A stretch of DNA of 64,000 bases from Kappaphycus alvarezii (lineage: Eukaryota; Rhodophyta; Florideophyceae; Gigartinales; Solieriaceae): the NCBI GenBank assembly GCA_002205965.3, contig NADL03000029.1, positions 558,001 through 622,000 of the forward strand, given 5' to 3'. The translations under genes and the position numbers were made by a program. Below the pieces are notes generated by a model. The model saw only the letters and a program-made list of their open reading frames with translations, was not told where the DNA came from and ran no database searches. Positions 1-12,115 of this stretch are shown in pieces; position 1 is the stretch's first letter; every line of letters begins with the position of its first letter.

Positions 1-229
1 CACTTCGCATAGACCGCAGAGGAGCACTAAAGGCAAACCAAATGTAAACCAAATGCATACTAAGTACATTGATGACAGAACACTAATGTACTTGTTACTG
101 CACTTCGCCGACAATACAAGTATACATACCACGTACTAATTGAAACCTAAAAGTACAGTAAAATATAGTACTCTACTAGTTATATTTGTAGTTTTAGACT
201 ACAGTGATGAACCTTAGTTGTTTTCTAGG

Positions 230-1090
230 AAGCACCGGCCGCTTTTGGCCGCATGCATTTCGGCGCTCGCCTATATATGTAGGAGATGCGTCGAATGCGC
301 GCAAGTAAACAGGTAACACAACGATCGAGACAAAAATACTTGGCACGTACACGCTTGTGCTTCTTTATCCGCGACTGGCCGATATTGTGCCAACGATTTT
401 GAATTTGTGGTACAGTTGTTCATCATCCAAACAGAGCAGGTTGCATAACACATGGAAATTAGTAAGCCCAAGACAAAACCAAAAATATAATCATAACTGT
501 CCTCCGCCCACTTGTACTTGGTCTCCAAAACGTTCCAAATAGAGAAAATCGACCGAAATAGTTTTCCCCCAAAACACGATCCGCTGATATGTGCCGATTT
601 TTTGCGACCTGGGGTGGTGACAGAATGCAATTTTTTGTTTTCTTCGTCGAGTGGACACAATAAACAAATTATTGTGCTCTCAGGTATCCTCTTTCAACTA
701 CAAATCCCATGTATTCGAAAATTTGTCGACGAGCGTCCCTTCATTCTCAAATTACATTTCATCTCGTGTTTTCTTCGACATTTTATTATGAAACAACTGC
801 ATCCCCTGGAATATTGTCAAATCAGAACATATCCCAGTTCGTAGTAGCTACATCTGATTGCAATTCCGTTCGCAAAAGCGGATATCTCCACTTTAAAGTC
901 ATACTGGCCATGATTTTTGCTGAAATATTTTTTCTCTCCAACAAAGCGCCCGATGGCCTGTATAATGGATGGAAAGTAATGTCAGTTGCATACTGTTCCA
1001 TCCGATAATTTTCAATAGCTTCTTTGTATAGATCATTGACTGCACAGTGTCGTTTCCGATAGTAATAAACATACTGCGCATACTTTTCCT
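230..1090 (-). pseudogene. DDE-type transposase relic (DDE_Tnp_4/Harbinger-like)
   Basis: Read on the minus strand, successive frames give the second half of a DDE superfamily endonuclease. Segments seen are YFSKNHGQYDFKVEISAFAN (about 930-870), then ISADRVLGENYFGR (about 605-565), SIWNVLETKYKWAEDSYDYI (about 540-485) and GLTNFHV followed by NRWHNIG (about 450-390). In eukaryotic DDE_Tnp_4-like transposases the [VI]-S-S-D-R-[VI]-x-x-E-N-Y-F-G-R block carries the last catalytic acidic residue; here the Glu of GENYFGR is kept. Reaching these blocks needs several frame changes, and stops interrupt the middle, so no complete protein is made. The N-terminal half and the terminal inverted repeats were not found. 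Assignment to a transposase is fairly secure; the exact superfamily is not. Confidence 0.6.
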
Positions 1091-1099
1091 CCTATATTT

Positions 1100-2880
1100 G
1101 CCTAATAAAATTCATGATAAGACGCTCAAACGACAATTTCTTCAAATCGAACATCTTTGCCATAAAATACCATTGACATCCGTGCTTCAGCACGCTTATT
1201 GTCATAAAAAGGAAGGTTAGGAGTAGAGATTCGAGAAGAGATGGACGTTGAATGTTCAGGAGAGATCAGTGTATACTACTGTACAGTACCGTAGTGTATT
1301 ACTCATTTCTTCTATACCGTACAGTACAGTACATTGTGCAAAGGCTAAGAGCCACCTTGTTGAGTCATATTAGTCGCATTTATTTGACAACGGAAAGGAT
1401 AGCCTCTGTCGATAACCGAATCACCATGCTAGGACGCCGGTGGACGCGTCGGTGGATTAAATTGTCCGTCGTTTGGTAGCAGCGCGCGATGCAGGGAATT
1501 TAGTGCTCAAAGAGGCAGCTAGTGGCAGAAAAGGGTACGCTGAGCGAGTCGAAGGCGACTGGGCTGGAACCGGAAGCAAAGAGCTTAAAAATCAGATCGC
1601 GAGGGGTGCGCCGGGAAATCTTTCCTTCCAAGTCCGAGATCTTCGAGCGATTGGCCGCGTCCGTGGGCATGTGCACGCCTGGTGAATACAGAAAGCTTGA
1701 AAGGGCACGCCACGGTGCCGTGATATGCAGACGGGTGGACTTTTTTAGTGGGAATATTGGCTGTTTGACAGCAGACGAGGAACAATTATTTATCAAGCGC
1801 CTTCTGTTTTGCGCGAGTCGTGGAGCTGCCCTAGGTATGACTCACTCCAATGTATGATAGCAAGGATTGCTTTGAATGGTCGTCCTGGTTTCAAAAACGG
1901 TACTCATTGTCAGGACAAATGGCGGGCCTGTCGGGCGCGTTACCCTGAAATGAAAATTCAAGCTCAGGAGAGAATAGAACGCCCAAACTAAATGCAGCGA
2001 ATTATAAGCATGCCAATATTTTTTTCGTACAATACTGGGGATAAAAGGGCGAGACATCACTAAAATTGATAACCTTGACCCAATTTTGAACATGGACGGA
2101 ACAGCAGTTCATGGTACATGGGGCGCGAAGAAGAAGGTTTTTACTGCAGCTGATAGTCACTGTAGTGCAACGTGCACAGACTATACACGTGTGCATCGTG
2201 CACTAGGCTAAGCCACACTGAGCCAGCAATAATGGTGTGATGACATCGATTGTCACGTGTGCCCGCTTGGCACCACGTGTCGTACACGTTTAGATTTAGT
2301 AGTTACTTTTTGCATTACACTCGTTGTCTGTGGTCCTCATGGCGCATGACAGTCAGTGTCAGGACATGATCTAGTTAGATTAGCTCTAGTGTAATGTTCA
2401 CTTTAGATCCCGTTCCGTCAGTAGGAACTTGGCTGTGTATAGCCCCTGTCTACCATGGACATGTAAAGCTAACCAAGTCCGTTGTTTCGACCACCCGTGT
2501 AGTAGCAACCTCTCTGAGCTCCGCCACTCTCGGAATACTTCGTAAGCATCTGGCTTGGGTCCCTTTTACCTGCACACGCCGTGCATCCTTATCACTTCCC
2601 CGTAGCATAGTCGCTACTTTCTTTCCGGCAGCCACGTTGGCATAGGCCCTACAAACCTGCTCGAAGTGCATCGAGCACCGCGTGGCTACCGACAGCCTCT
2701 ACCACACGCCTTCGTTAGGCGTTGAGCTACCGCAGCTGCCCGCTGCTGTCAAGGGAAAGAGGGTCGCGAACGCCCTGGTGGCTTTTCCCTCCTCCGTCGT
2801 TGGACGTTGCACCACAGTCACGCAGAAGGTTAAAAGGTGTACAGCTGCTGCAAAAGGGGATATAAACAGATAAAAGGTGT
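1100..2880. other. Region without a recognisable gene
   Basis: Open frames of 60-110 codons occur on both strands around 1500-1860 and 2390-2870 and overlap each other. None shows a domain I recognise. Around 1270-1340 there is a cluster of TACTGTA/GTACAGTA words that forms imperfect palindromes. GC content rises between about 2390 and 2860, with a Ser/Thr-rich frame on the plus strand and a basic frame on the minus strand. Either could be a remnant of an element, but nothing decides it. Confidence 0.3.
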
Positions 2881-5800
2881 TTCTGTTTCTGCCAGTGGTT
2901 TAAAGATTGATAATTTGTTCATCGTGCAAGGAAAGAGACTCAATGAGCGCAGGTTTGAAACTGTTCAGGGCAATTTCAGAGAAGATGTTAGGGTTGTTGC
3001 ATCCCTCTGAATGATTCTTCCCTTTTCTTCAGCTGTTGTGAGAGTCACCGAAAACAGTTGAATTAAAAATGGGTATAGTCATGCGGCCATCAAACAAATC
3101 AACAGTCTCATTCGGAAAACTGTAGTGAAATAGACTATAATTAAAACTATTGATAGACGTGCGCCCGGGAACGGAATCAGGTGAATTAAATAATGCCATA
3201 CCATCAACATTTAAGCCGTGGTTGCGAGTGCTAGCACGTCTCAAACCTCGCAACTGTGCAATAAAAATTTTAAAAATTCAAGATTGGAAACTGCTATACT
3301 CGTTTTGTCCTCAAGGATCAGTCGACACCCGGAAGGTGAATATCAGCCTCTAACATATTTCGTACTATGTTTCAAGGATTGAAGTGGCGGAACTAACGAG
3401 GAGCTTTAAATGAAGAGGTCTGTTCCCATTTGAAAAAGATAATCGGCGCCAATTTCATACAAAAATTGATGAGGCACGTGATCGCGGTCGATATATGATG
3501 CTTCACTGCAAAACACGGAAAATATCGAGGCTGAGAACAGGAGACGAACTGATGATGATCATACCATTGGCTTACTCAAGGAAGCAATGTAAAGTGTCCA
3601 AATACCTGCAATGGCTGTTAAAGAGATAATTATAGTAATAAATACTGCTGAGACGGCTCAAAATATCAGTTTGTCTGAAGGTGACCTTAGAACTTATCCA
3701 ACGAAAGTAAGTTCCAATTTCGGCCAGGCAGAATAATGCGTCACTTAGGAAGAATTATCTACTCGCTATCAAGTTGCAGATCTGTAGTGAGTGTCAGAAG
3801 AAGCTGAGGAGAACCGTAAGAAGCAAAAAGAAGCCGCAAAAGTGAGCCTTAGGTCGTTTGAACAAAACATTCCAGATCTCGAAAGAGAGCGCGTAAAGAT
3901 ACCTTGGAGAGGATTTCTGAAGTCATATCAAGTAAATTATATGTGCCGCGAAATAAAGAGCAGCTTCTTAAACGAAAGAAGCGATGTTATTTGTTTTTCC
4001 CTATTTATTTTGTGAATGTCGTACAGAAGGCTATAGGATCTGAAAACTCATGCCGTTTTCAATTTTCTGAATTGATCTGCTCTCTATTTTTAAGTTTCTT
4101 GTTCGAAAAAATAGAAATTGCTCCGTAGATGTGTATTTTCGAGAGCGGACAAAAACTGGACGGATTGTCATCTAGCTTTACTTTTGAGGTGATCAGGCTA
4201 TTGTTTCACTATTTTTAGGGGTATCTATGGTACCTATTCAATATTGACTTCGCCTGGAAAGGTACGATTGAAACGATAGCTCGTAAAATAATTCAGCAGG
4301 TAACTTTTTCAATTTTTCCATATTTACTTTACTTTCAAAAAAAATTTTTAGACAGAATTGGATCTTCATTCAAAGGTGGCGGTTTGACAATATCTATTTA
4401 CATTATAGGTAATAAGGAAACTAGCCTTGGAGAGTTTATCACATAGTATGGTGCTCACTACCACCGTACAGGGTGACTGGGTATCAGTCAACATATCTGT
4501 TACGGTAAACGAAACCACCGTCGCTCTCTGCAATTTGAAAGTTAGATACTATCAAATGTCATTTTAGCTACCTTTAAGATCATTATGAAAGTATATAGAT
4601 TTAACATATTCTATTCTAGAGAACATTCATTTACCAGATAGTATGATCAACGATTTTTTTATTTTATCTCGATACGTAAAAGGAGGAATACCTGGTCTTA
4701 TTTAGTGATTTTAGAAATAGTCGCTGTGCTTCGAATAACATTGATACTCAAGAAAAACTGACTCAAAAGTATCGAAAAGAGCCCAAATTCAAGGAAATAT
4801 AGCTTGATCTTAGCTGAAAGGCAGGCTGTATTGGAAACAGGAGCAACCACAGTACGGTTTTGCACAATCGTCCCACGCATCTTCTTGAATAGTTTCAGAT
4901 CGAGCCCATTCGATTTTAACTGGTTAAGGTTTAAGATTATTGTGGGCGTATGTACCTTCTTTTAGATATTTCTAGAAAATTTGTACTGAGAAGGGTTCTT
5001 TTTCAGCTACAATTATGAGATTCGACCAGTAGTCATATAATTGGTATAACTTTTGTAAGCTGGAAAAATATGGGAGGTCTTTTTAGGGCGTATCATAAAA
5101 GAGCTTGTTGTGGCTTGAGAGAAGTGGCAGGTTCTCTCGCAAATAAGTTGACATCAGAGTCTGAGCTGGACTTTTATATGAGCCTATCTATTTGATTGCC
5201 TAGATTATTCAATTGCTCCGAAGATTTTTAGGAGACCTCGCATGTCCCGCGCTCTGTCAGAGGTTTCCATAGAACCAAGATGAAAATTTTACCGGTCCTC
5301 TCACTGTCCTAGGAATTTAAAGTAATCCGAAAAGATGGAAGTTGGAGGATTTCGTCCAAATGAATGATTGTCAATAGGAAAATTCAATCAAAGTTTTGTT
5401 TGAAAAAATCTATTTCAAGACCAAGAAATGAGGTTCCGACAACTCGAAGAAAAATGGAACTATTTTGATCTCAGGTTAAATATTGTAACGAATAGTGGAC
5501 GACTATTTTCTGCCGGATAAAAGAATTTTTGAAAACGTTTGTGAAATGTATCAGTCCTGATGCGCAGTTGGGGCAAGAGAAACTTTATCAATTCGGTTCC
5601 ATCGCAGATATTGATCATTTAGCAATGGATAACGTGACCGCAGCGGTAGGTAAAAACAAATATGAAGTATGAGATGACATATATTCTCAATTGTATCCAG
5701 TTTGGCTAGATTTATCTCGGCTAACGGAAGTTTACTGAAAACATTGAGCAATTCATTGATAAATTGGAATCTACAAGTCCCATCTTTACATGTTTAAGTA

Positions 5801-8400
5801 GTAGCAAGTAAGAGAGCATTTTTTTGTCTCGTTCTGGGCTTTTAGGTGAAAAACATATGCATAATTACTCATCAGAATGGGATTCAGAGGATGATGGGAT
5901 ATCAACGTAATTGTTGCGGAGTTACAAACGAATATTTGAGAAAAAACTTGTTTATTAGAGAGATAAAAACTTTGAGTGGAAAATGTGAACTTCAGTGTGG
6001 TATTCGCAATTTGTTTCTTAGAATTCAAGTTAGAAAAAGAAGAAATTATATAGCGTTGATAAAGTGTCTTTGCATTTTAGCAGAAAAAAGCATCAAAAAC
6101 CACTTCCGGCTTCCCAGAGTGCTCATTATTCGGCGGGAGATATCAAGAGGAGGCGTGAGATGGCACAAAAGTATGCTTATATGTGTTATGGAGTTCCGAA
6201 TTAACCCTCGCATCCGACCCTAGTTATGTACAGAGCTTTAATTCTAAAATATTACCATGAGGTTGCCCAATATTGAGTTGATGATGAAGCAGGGTAAATG
6301 AGTATATTCCCATACTTTTATTTAGTTCTACTTCATATCTAATACTTCATTCCATTCATTATTCAGCGAAACCATGCGCTCTTTCAGAGCTATTAAAAAT
6401 ACTGAAAAGGTTCTACATTTCTTGCATGAGGACAATGACTTTTTTCTGGACGAAATTAGCATTAAAAAAGCTTTAATAATGATGAAGTCTATAAAATTCA
6501 GGTATTTTGTAACTTTGCGTAGTCCTATAAACTTTACACCTTTCCAAACATTTTGAATAAAAAGCAACGTCCGGAATAGATGATAGAGACGAAATATGGC
6601 TGCAGTTGAATGCTGGAAAATACTTGCGTGCTTATTTTCGTACATTGATTCGACCTTTGTTATTTCATAGCGTTTTCTGATAATTGCTATATTCGAAAAG
6701 GCTGTTTAAATGAACTACTCCCAGGAAAGAGTGCTGACTTGTCTGTATAGGAGATTACAGGAAACCTGATTCTGAAACAATGAATTCCGTGCACCGTTCG
6801 AGCTAGAAATGGAACTTCACTAACAACATTTTGGCGTGCTTTGAAACTATTTTATCTACCCTCTAATCGCGTTATGTCTAAATTTTGATCTAATACAGTC
6901 ATATTTGCAATCATAATTCAGAAAGGTTTAGTAGGTTTAGTAGCTGAATCCTAAATGTTCCAAAATTGAAACTTTAGGAGGAAATAATTGGAAAATCCAA
7001 TCCAATATATGAGATATGTGGGATATATTGACGACTTTTCCTCCTTTGGGAATTGCCGAAAGAATTTCCATGTTGTACAGCGAATTCTATGGAGAGGCTT
7101 CTACTACAAACTCAACTGATCTGTGGTCATCCAAATGTTATGGAAGGGAATCAGCAAAGGCCAAACGTGACCCTAAATCCTGAATCTGAAAAAATTATAA
7201 GATTATCTTAAGAACCAAGAGACTCGAAAGGTTGAATATGTGGAATTTGTTAGAACTCTAAACGAAATTGGGGTTTGAAATTGATTCATTTTGCTCATTC
7301 AAACAATATATTTAGTATCCCATGACAACTCAGATGGATTTAGATCTGCAAAGAAAGCTCCTATATCAACTTTGGATTTTTTTATTGAAGGTAATAGACT
7401 TGGTTCTCTTTTTTCATTTTTTATAAAAAGGTGGATAGGTTAAAACTATGATTGTTCGGATGCGTTATACCTGAGTGGGTCCAAGCCATATGCGCTTTAT
7501 GCTCCATAACACCCAAATCAAGCACACCTTGTTTCTAAATTCTCTCCATAATTTAATCCCCATTGATGCACAGTTCCAAGAATAAAACTGAAAATTATTA
7601 GTTGCAAAAGATTGTAACTTTATTCTGCATAGCATTTTTTGAATATTACACACCGAAGAGATAAATCTCTGGGTATATTGATTGCCTCGACACTTCAAAG
7701 TGAAATTTAGAATATTGAACCAGTCTTTAAACTAAGAGATTCATCTCGCTGAATTAATACATCAGTCATTCACTTGCTTTAGTTGCATAAAAATCGGAAA
7801 TGGAATTACATGGAAATTAAGCAGAAATTGAACTGCACATTTTTGTACGAGCTAGATAAGCTTTCTCTGGCATACTTTAAAATCTTGAAGCTACTCAATT
7901 ATCGTGCTTTTTGCTATTTTAAGTGCATTTTCAAGCTGTTCTTGATATTCCAAAGGTGCTTCTGCTCAGACCTTAAAGCTTTATGAAAGTTCTTGATGCC
8001 TTGAATCAAACCGTTTTTAGCCCCATATCCAGGGCTACTTAGCACTTTACTGCCATTGTAGTTTAGCAACAGTTTCATGATGCATAGTTGACTTCAAAGT
8101 GAGGATTCAGATGGATCTGTTTGAGCTACAAATTATGTACTTTATCACTAGTATACAAATTAAAACCTGCCGTGCCATTCTATATCAACTGAAACAAAGT
8201 ATGTGTTACATGTTGTACTATTAGGTCCCTTATGCTTACTTCAAGGTCCGATAGCTCTCTTTATGATATATTCAGGGGGTTTTAAGAGAAAACTTTCGGT
8301 ACTTTCATCCTTCATCAACTATCATTCTTCATTAACTAATGATCAATAGTTCTATATTACATATAGTATTATCTTAGAATGGTCAAGCGAGGAAAAATTA
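2880..8400. other. AT-rich gene desert
   Basis: About 5.5 kb of AT-rich sequence with no open frame above about 125 codons. A charged segment at 3791-3900 (plus strand, rich in Glu, Lys and Gln) could be a gag-type coiled-coil remnant, but no motif supports this. The rest looks like old, decayed repeat DNA. I see no RNA gene, tandem array or conserved domain here. Confidence 0.4.
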
Positions 8401-8554
8401 CTTCAAGAAGTGTAATACCGCCAGTGGACAGATTAGGGCCTATATCGAACCTTTTCATCCTACCACGAGCCAGTTGAGTCTTTGTAATGTAATTCGGTGG
8501 AAGAAATAATGTGTTGCTACAGCTTATAACTCATGCTCTGGAAAGAGTACCCTA

Positions 8555-9220
8555 TCATAATAAATTCACGAGATCTGGGATGCAACTTTTTGAGTTTGTT
8601 ATTTGGCAAGACATATTAGCACCAAATACCACCATGTGAGGTATGTCAGGGGCAATGCCATTCCAGCGGTGGTAAGGAGTGGTGCTCTCTGACAAATAGC
8701 TTGAAGTAACGAGATTCAGAGCATAGAAAGCCGTGGAAAATGCTTCAGCCCAGAAATGATTTGGAAGACCGTTGTGCTGTAACATAGAACGGACCAGGCT
8801 GAGAAGGGTTCGATTCATCCGTTCTACATTACCATTTTTCTGGAGGATATAAGCCATGTTGAGCTAATTTTGTATACCTTTCTCCTTTAGGAAGTTCTTG
8901 AACTCAGTTGGGAAGTTCCTGAACTAGGTTGAGAGCTCTCGCCATTGTCGGACTGTAAAGCCTTAATGAGAAGCATATCTTCATCCAATGGAGCTTTCAT
9001 TTCAGGAAACTCATGGACTTGGAGATATTTCAGAGACCGGCTAGTGTGTTTCTCCGCAAAGGCTTTGAAGTTTTCAAAGCAATCTATCACCTTTGACTTT
9101 TGGTTTAGAGGATACACAACCGTTCACTTGGAGTAGTCGTCTATAAATGACACAAAATACCTAGCCCCTCCCAGAGAAGGAGTCTCATCCGGTCCAAGAC
9201 ATCAGAATGAACCAGATCTA
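8555..9220 (-). pseudogene. copia integrase catalytic core, frameshifted
   Basis: This is the rve-type core that joins retroelement cDNA to the genome. After LDLVHSDV the frame shifts to TPSLGGARYFVSFIDDYSK, giving the first catalytic Asp in I-D-D-Y-S-K. One stop replaces the Trp that normally follows, then VVYPLNQKSKVIDCFENFKA follows. The second Asp lies in LQSDNG, after which about 40 bases are disturbed. The third residue, Glu, is in NGNVERMNRTLLSLVRSML, followed by the family-typical LPNHFWAEAFSTAFYALNLV and TTPYHRWNG. All three D,D,E residues therefore survive in the sequence, but not in one open frame. Confidence 0.85.
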
Positions 9221-9221
9221 G

Positions 9222-9314
9222 TGTCTATTCGACAAGGCCAATGTCATCAATTGATTAAATTGATGTAATCAATTTATGACATGGGTATCTGGGCAATTTT
9301 CGTAAAAAAATAAT
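9222..9314 (+). repeat. Left terminal inverted repeat of the 2.04 kb insertion
   Basis: It begins TGTCTATTCGACAAG. A subterminal palindrome follows at about 9241-9280 (GTCATCAATTGATT ... AATCAATTTATGAC). The sequence then runs to a TTTTCGTAAAAAAATAAT tract that also appears, inverted, at the other end. Confidence 0.8.
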
Positions 9315-9699
9315 ACTGCAGTTACTTTTACGCATCTCTGCGCATCTGTCTGTCTCTCTTCCGCAACGACAGTCCCCGCTGCGGATGCCTTCGACGCTCA
9401 AAATAATTCTTGCTACCAGGCGCTATATGGAATTGCTCTCATCGACGCCGGGGGCTCGAGGACAGGTTGCCGGGTGGCTTGGGAGAGGTCTGCGACAAAC
9501 AACCGTTCTTGCGAGTCGTGCCATAGCCATTTCCCCTTGTGGCATTTTGAAGCGGGAGGAAGCAGTGGTGCGCTGAAACTGCAACCACGTCTTATAATTG
9601 CGGTCCGAGATGTAGGTGCCCAGGCCTAGAGCCGGTTGGCATGAAAGCCAGTCTTGCGACCATCCACTGACAACGAGGCTCCGAATGCCGCGGTCCTTT

Positions 9700-10760
9700 C
9701 ATCCCCCATTTACATGGCGTAAAATGCCCTTTACTCAACTCGGCGAGCCAGTTGCTCTAGCCCAAACCGCTGCCTTGAGTCCATAGCCGTGAAATGGACA
9801 ACCTTCTTGCGTGCCACTTGCTCTTCCACTCTTCATGAGCCCGAACTGCGGATGTGTAAGATTGGAGAGCAGTGTTCAGACAGGGAGGATGGTAGAGCAC
9901 AGTGCACATATGAGGGTCACGAAGGAAAGGAAGGCAGAAGCCGCATTCAGCTTAGCGAAGCTCGATGCCAAATGTTAGCGGGGCTCAAAGGGCGCAAGAG
10001 GAAGTTGTAATTCCCGAAAAGTGTCGTCATCCAGAACCCCGCCCACCATCCGCCGCAGCCTGTCTTCAACAGAAGTGTCGAATTCAGCAGCTTCCTTGAG
10101 AGGGGAATTAGAGAGGACTACGTGTAAGAGGTAGTTGATCCGATATAAACTAAAGCAGGTCGGCAGTAGGTGGAGAGCTATATGAGTATCCTCCGAGTTT
10201 AGAGGGATTTGAGGAAGAGGAACGAAGTGACGTGCGATGTGAACTCGGCTCCATGATTAGTCCACGCGATTGGAGTGCGGAGCACTTTTGTCCCGTCGTC
10301 ATAGTTCTGCCGAAGCTCATATGGGAGGGACTGCTGACCAGTTAGGGTCGATAGTTGGCCACCAGCGGGCACACTTATCAATGCGGAGGTCTACACCCAA
10401 ACTGCGCACCTCCGGGGAGTAAAAGAACTGTAGTACCGTTTGAATGGCTTCATGGATACCAACTACCAGTATGTACCCATAGTCAAGTACCACAGATGTA
10501 GGAGTTCGGAAGGCCCGCCTGTGATGTCGCCCAAATTTTCCAGCGATTTGAGTTCCCGCGTCACTTCTTGCAGCTTCACTTCAAAGGGAAGAATTAAAGT
10601 GGACCCAGCGATCCCCGTGCTGTACGCCAACGACGCTGCGTAGCATATCATCCCCACACCATAGATGATCCCGGTCTACCGCGTACGTGTAATAGACCCA
10701 AGGGAAGAGCTCCGGAATCTCTGTTCGACCTCCGTCGAAATCGCACTGCCGCTGACCAAG
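9700..10760 (-). pseudogene. Non-LTR-type reverse transcriptase relic
   Basis: Minus-strand frames give LPFEVKLQEVTREL (near 10580), LHLWYL followed by a shifted D-Y-G where this family has D-D-G-T (near 10480), then VRSLGVDLRIDKC and ARWWPTIDPNWSAVPP (about 10410-10320), KVLRTPIAWTNHGAEF (about 10290-10245), and a trailing basic region with the leucine-rich ASSFAKLNAASAFLSFVT (near 9960-9915). This order (Q-E-V, L-W-Y-L-D-D-G, D-K-C-x-x-W-W-P, V-L-x-x-P-I-G) matches the reverse transcriptases of LINE-like elements common in algae and fungi; the same family is seen at 18930-20600. Several frameshifts and a damaged catalytic motif show it is dead. Its position inside a TIR element is unexpected: either capture or nested insertion. 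Confidence 0.65.
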
Positions 10761-11171
10761 TTAGAGCATTTTGAAGGTCATCAGTTAACAGTGCATACTC
10801 CGCCGATTCACCATGCTCCTCTTAAAGTCACCGTATTGCGTTGAAAAACTGGATCAGATCCTCCTGACGTTGATACACCCAACTGCAACCACCCAGCACA
10901 GACTAGAACAATGCCCACGTGATGCTCAAGGGAACAAGAAATAAACTACCTAACTGTTGAAAATTTAAAAAAAATGATGCATGGTGCATCTGATTTTTTA
11001 TTTTCAGCTACTGTATAACACCAAAAATATACTCAGGCGCATCCGCTACAAACTATCTTGCGCAGGAGTAAATTGTTTCCTCAAGACAGTGAACGTGCGA
11101 AAGCTCTGAACGGCAACCTTGCGCAGCTAGCAGAGACGTGGAGGATTATGGAAAGCGAGGGAAAGGGGTTA

Positions 11172-11262
11172 AAAGAATTTTTTAAAATTATTTTTTGTTC
11201 GTAGAAAATGCCATCAATTGATTACATATGTAATAAATTGATGACACTTGTCGAATAGACAA
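11172..11262 (-). repeat. Right terminal inverted repeat of the 2.04 kb insertion
   Basis: On the minus strand this reads TGTCTATTCGACAAG, then GTCATCAATTTATTACAT and ATGTAATCAATTGATGGC, then an A-rich tract. It matches the left end over roughly 90 bp with a few indels. The TAG target duplication follows at 11263-11265. Confidence 0.8.
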
Positions 11263-11279
11263 TAGAGGTTGTGACGAAC

Positions 11280-11468
11280 GGCTTTTTCTATTCTTCGGAT
11301 TGGGGCACGATGTGGTTTACCAAGTATGCAGTCGACACAAACATCATTTTCCTCGTTTCCTGTTGAAAGTTTTACACTTTTCACGACACCTCTTCTGATC
11401 ATTGATTTGATTTCGGGAGCCTGCACGTGCGCCAATCTGTGATGACAGATTGAAACTAGGCATATCAA
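11280..11468 (-). pseudogene. copia GAG-pre-integrase zinc-binding domain
   Basis: The sequence reads CHHRLAHVQAPEIKSMIRRG and then VCVDCILGKPHRAPI. These are the H-x-R-L-x-H and C-x-x-C-x-x-G-K motifs of the zinc-binding domain before the integrase core of copia elements. The downstream residues LYCLFDKC come from the inserted TIR element, not from copia, so translation through this point is disrupted by the insertion. Confidence 0.85.
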
Positions 11469-12115
11469 GGAAACTTGAGATCCGTCGGTGGCATTAGTGC
11501 AGGCTTAGTGACATCCACGGGGTGTAGGCCATTAGTGATGGTATCCTTCGCTACAAGAGTAGAGTCTAAATGACAAACAAAGCTGACTGTATCGTTACTA
11601 AAGCGCTTCTTAATTCCAAGATTCGCCATGACAGATATGGGAAGCTGTTGGTAGCGAAGGTCTGGAACGTGTAATACGTTTTTCATTATATACTTTAAAT
11701 TTTCTCCGTTCCGTCGTAACGTGCGAGCAATGTCACCGGAGCCAATAATCATATCCGTAGAATCTGCCCCAAGGGCGAGAGTTGAAGGGGACGCGAGAAG
11801 GTGATAACTTGTGAAAGCTGAGCGGTCGTAAGTGACATGAGAGGTACATCCTGAATCGATAGTATATTGCATAGATGAAAGAGGACTGCCTCCAGTAGAT
11901 TGCAGTGCTACTTCTTGTGCAAGGGAAGTCACCGCAAAGAGACAAGAGACATCTGTATGTTCGGAAGTTTCAACCTCCGTGGCATTAAGTGAATTTCCTC
12001 TGCTTCCTCTAGTCTTGTCAAAATAAGCTCTAGCTGGATGATCGCTAAAAGCGAGATGAGGGTACTTCTTGTAGGATCCGTTGATATCCCGATGCCTGCC
12101 GCAGTGTATGCACAT
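11465..12115 (-). pseudogene. copia gag zinc knuckle and aspartic protease
   Basis: This 216-codon open frame starts with a knuckle remnant, C-I-H-C-G-R-H, where the later H and C positions are degraded. The retropepsin active site follows: YTIDSGCTSHVTYDR (D-S-G-C-T-S-H, the usual copia form) near 11860-11815. About 60 residues later comes VLHVPDLRYQQLPISVMANL, the conserved block (N-V-L-x-V-P) at the end of the protease. It is the longest intact stretch of the element. The frame closes near the join with the integrase zinc-binding domain, so a frameshift separates the two. Confidence 0.85.

Larger units (their letters stand above)
9222..11262. mobile_element. 2.04 kb TIR-bounded insertion inside copia integrase
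   Basis: The ends are inverted repeats: TGTCTATTCGACAAG at 9222-9236 and its complement at 11247-11261. The similarity continues imperfectly inward for about 90 bp to an A-rich tract (to about 9314 and from about 11172). Each end also contains its own palindrome built from ATCAATTGAT/ATCAATTTAT units. TAG flanks both sides (9219-9221 and 11263-11265), and the host copia reading frame is restored if the insert is removed, so this is a clean transposition with a 3-bp duplication. One extra A sits at the right junction. A 3-bp duplication fits Harbinger or CACTA families, but the terminal sequence does not tell me which. The interior carries a reverse-transcriptase relic on the minus strand. Confidence 0.8.
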
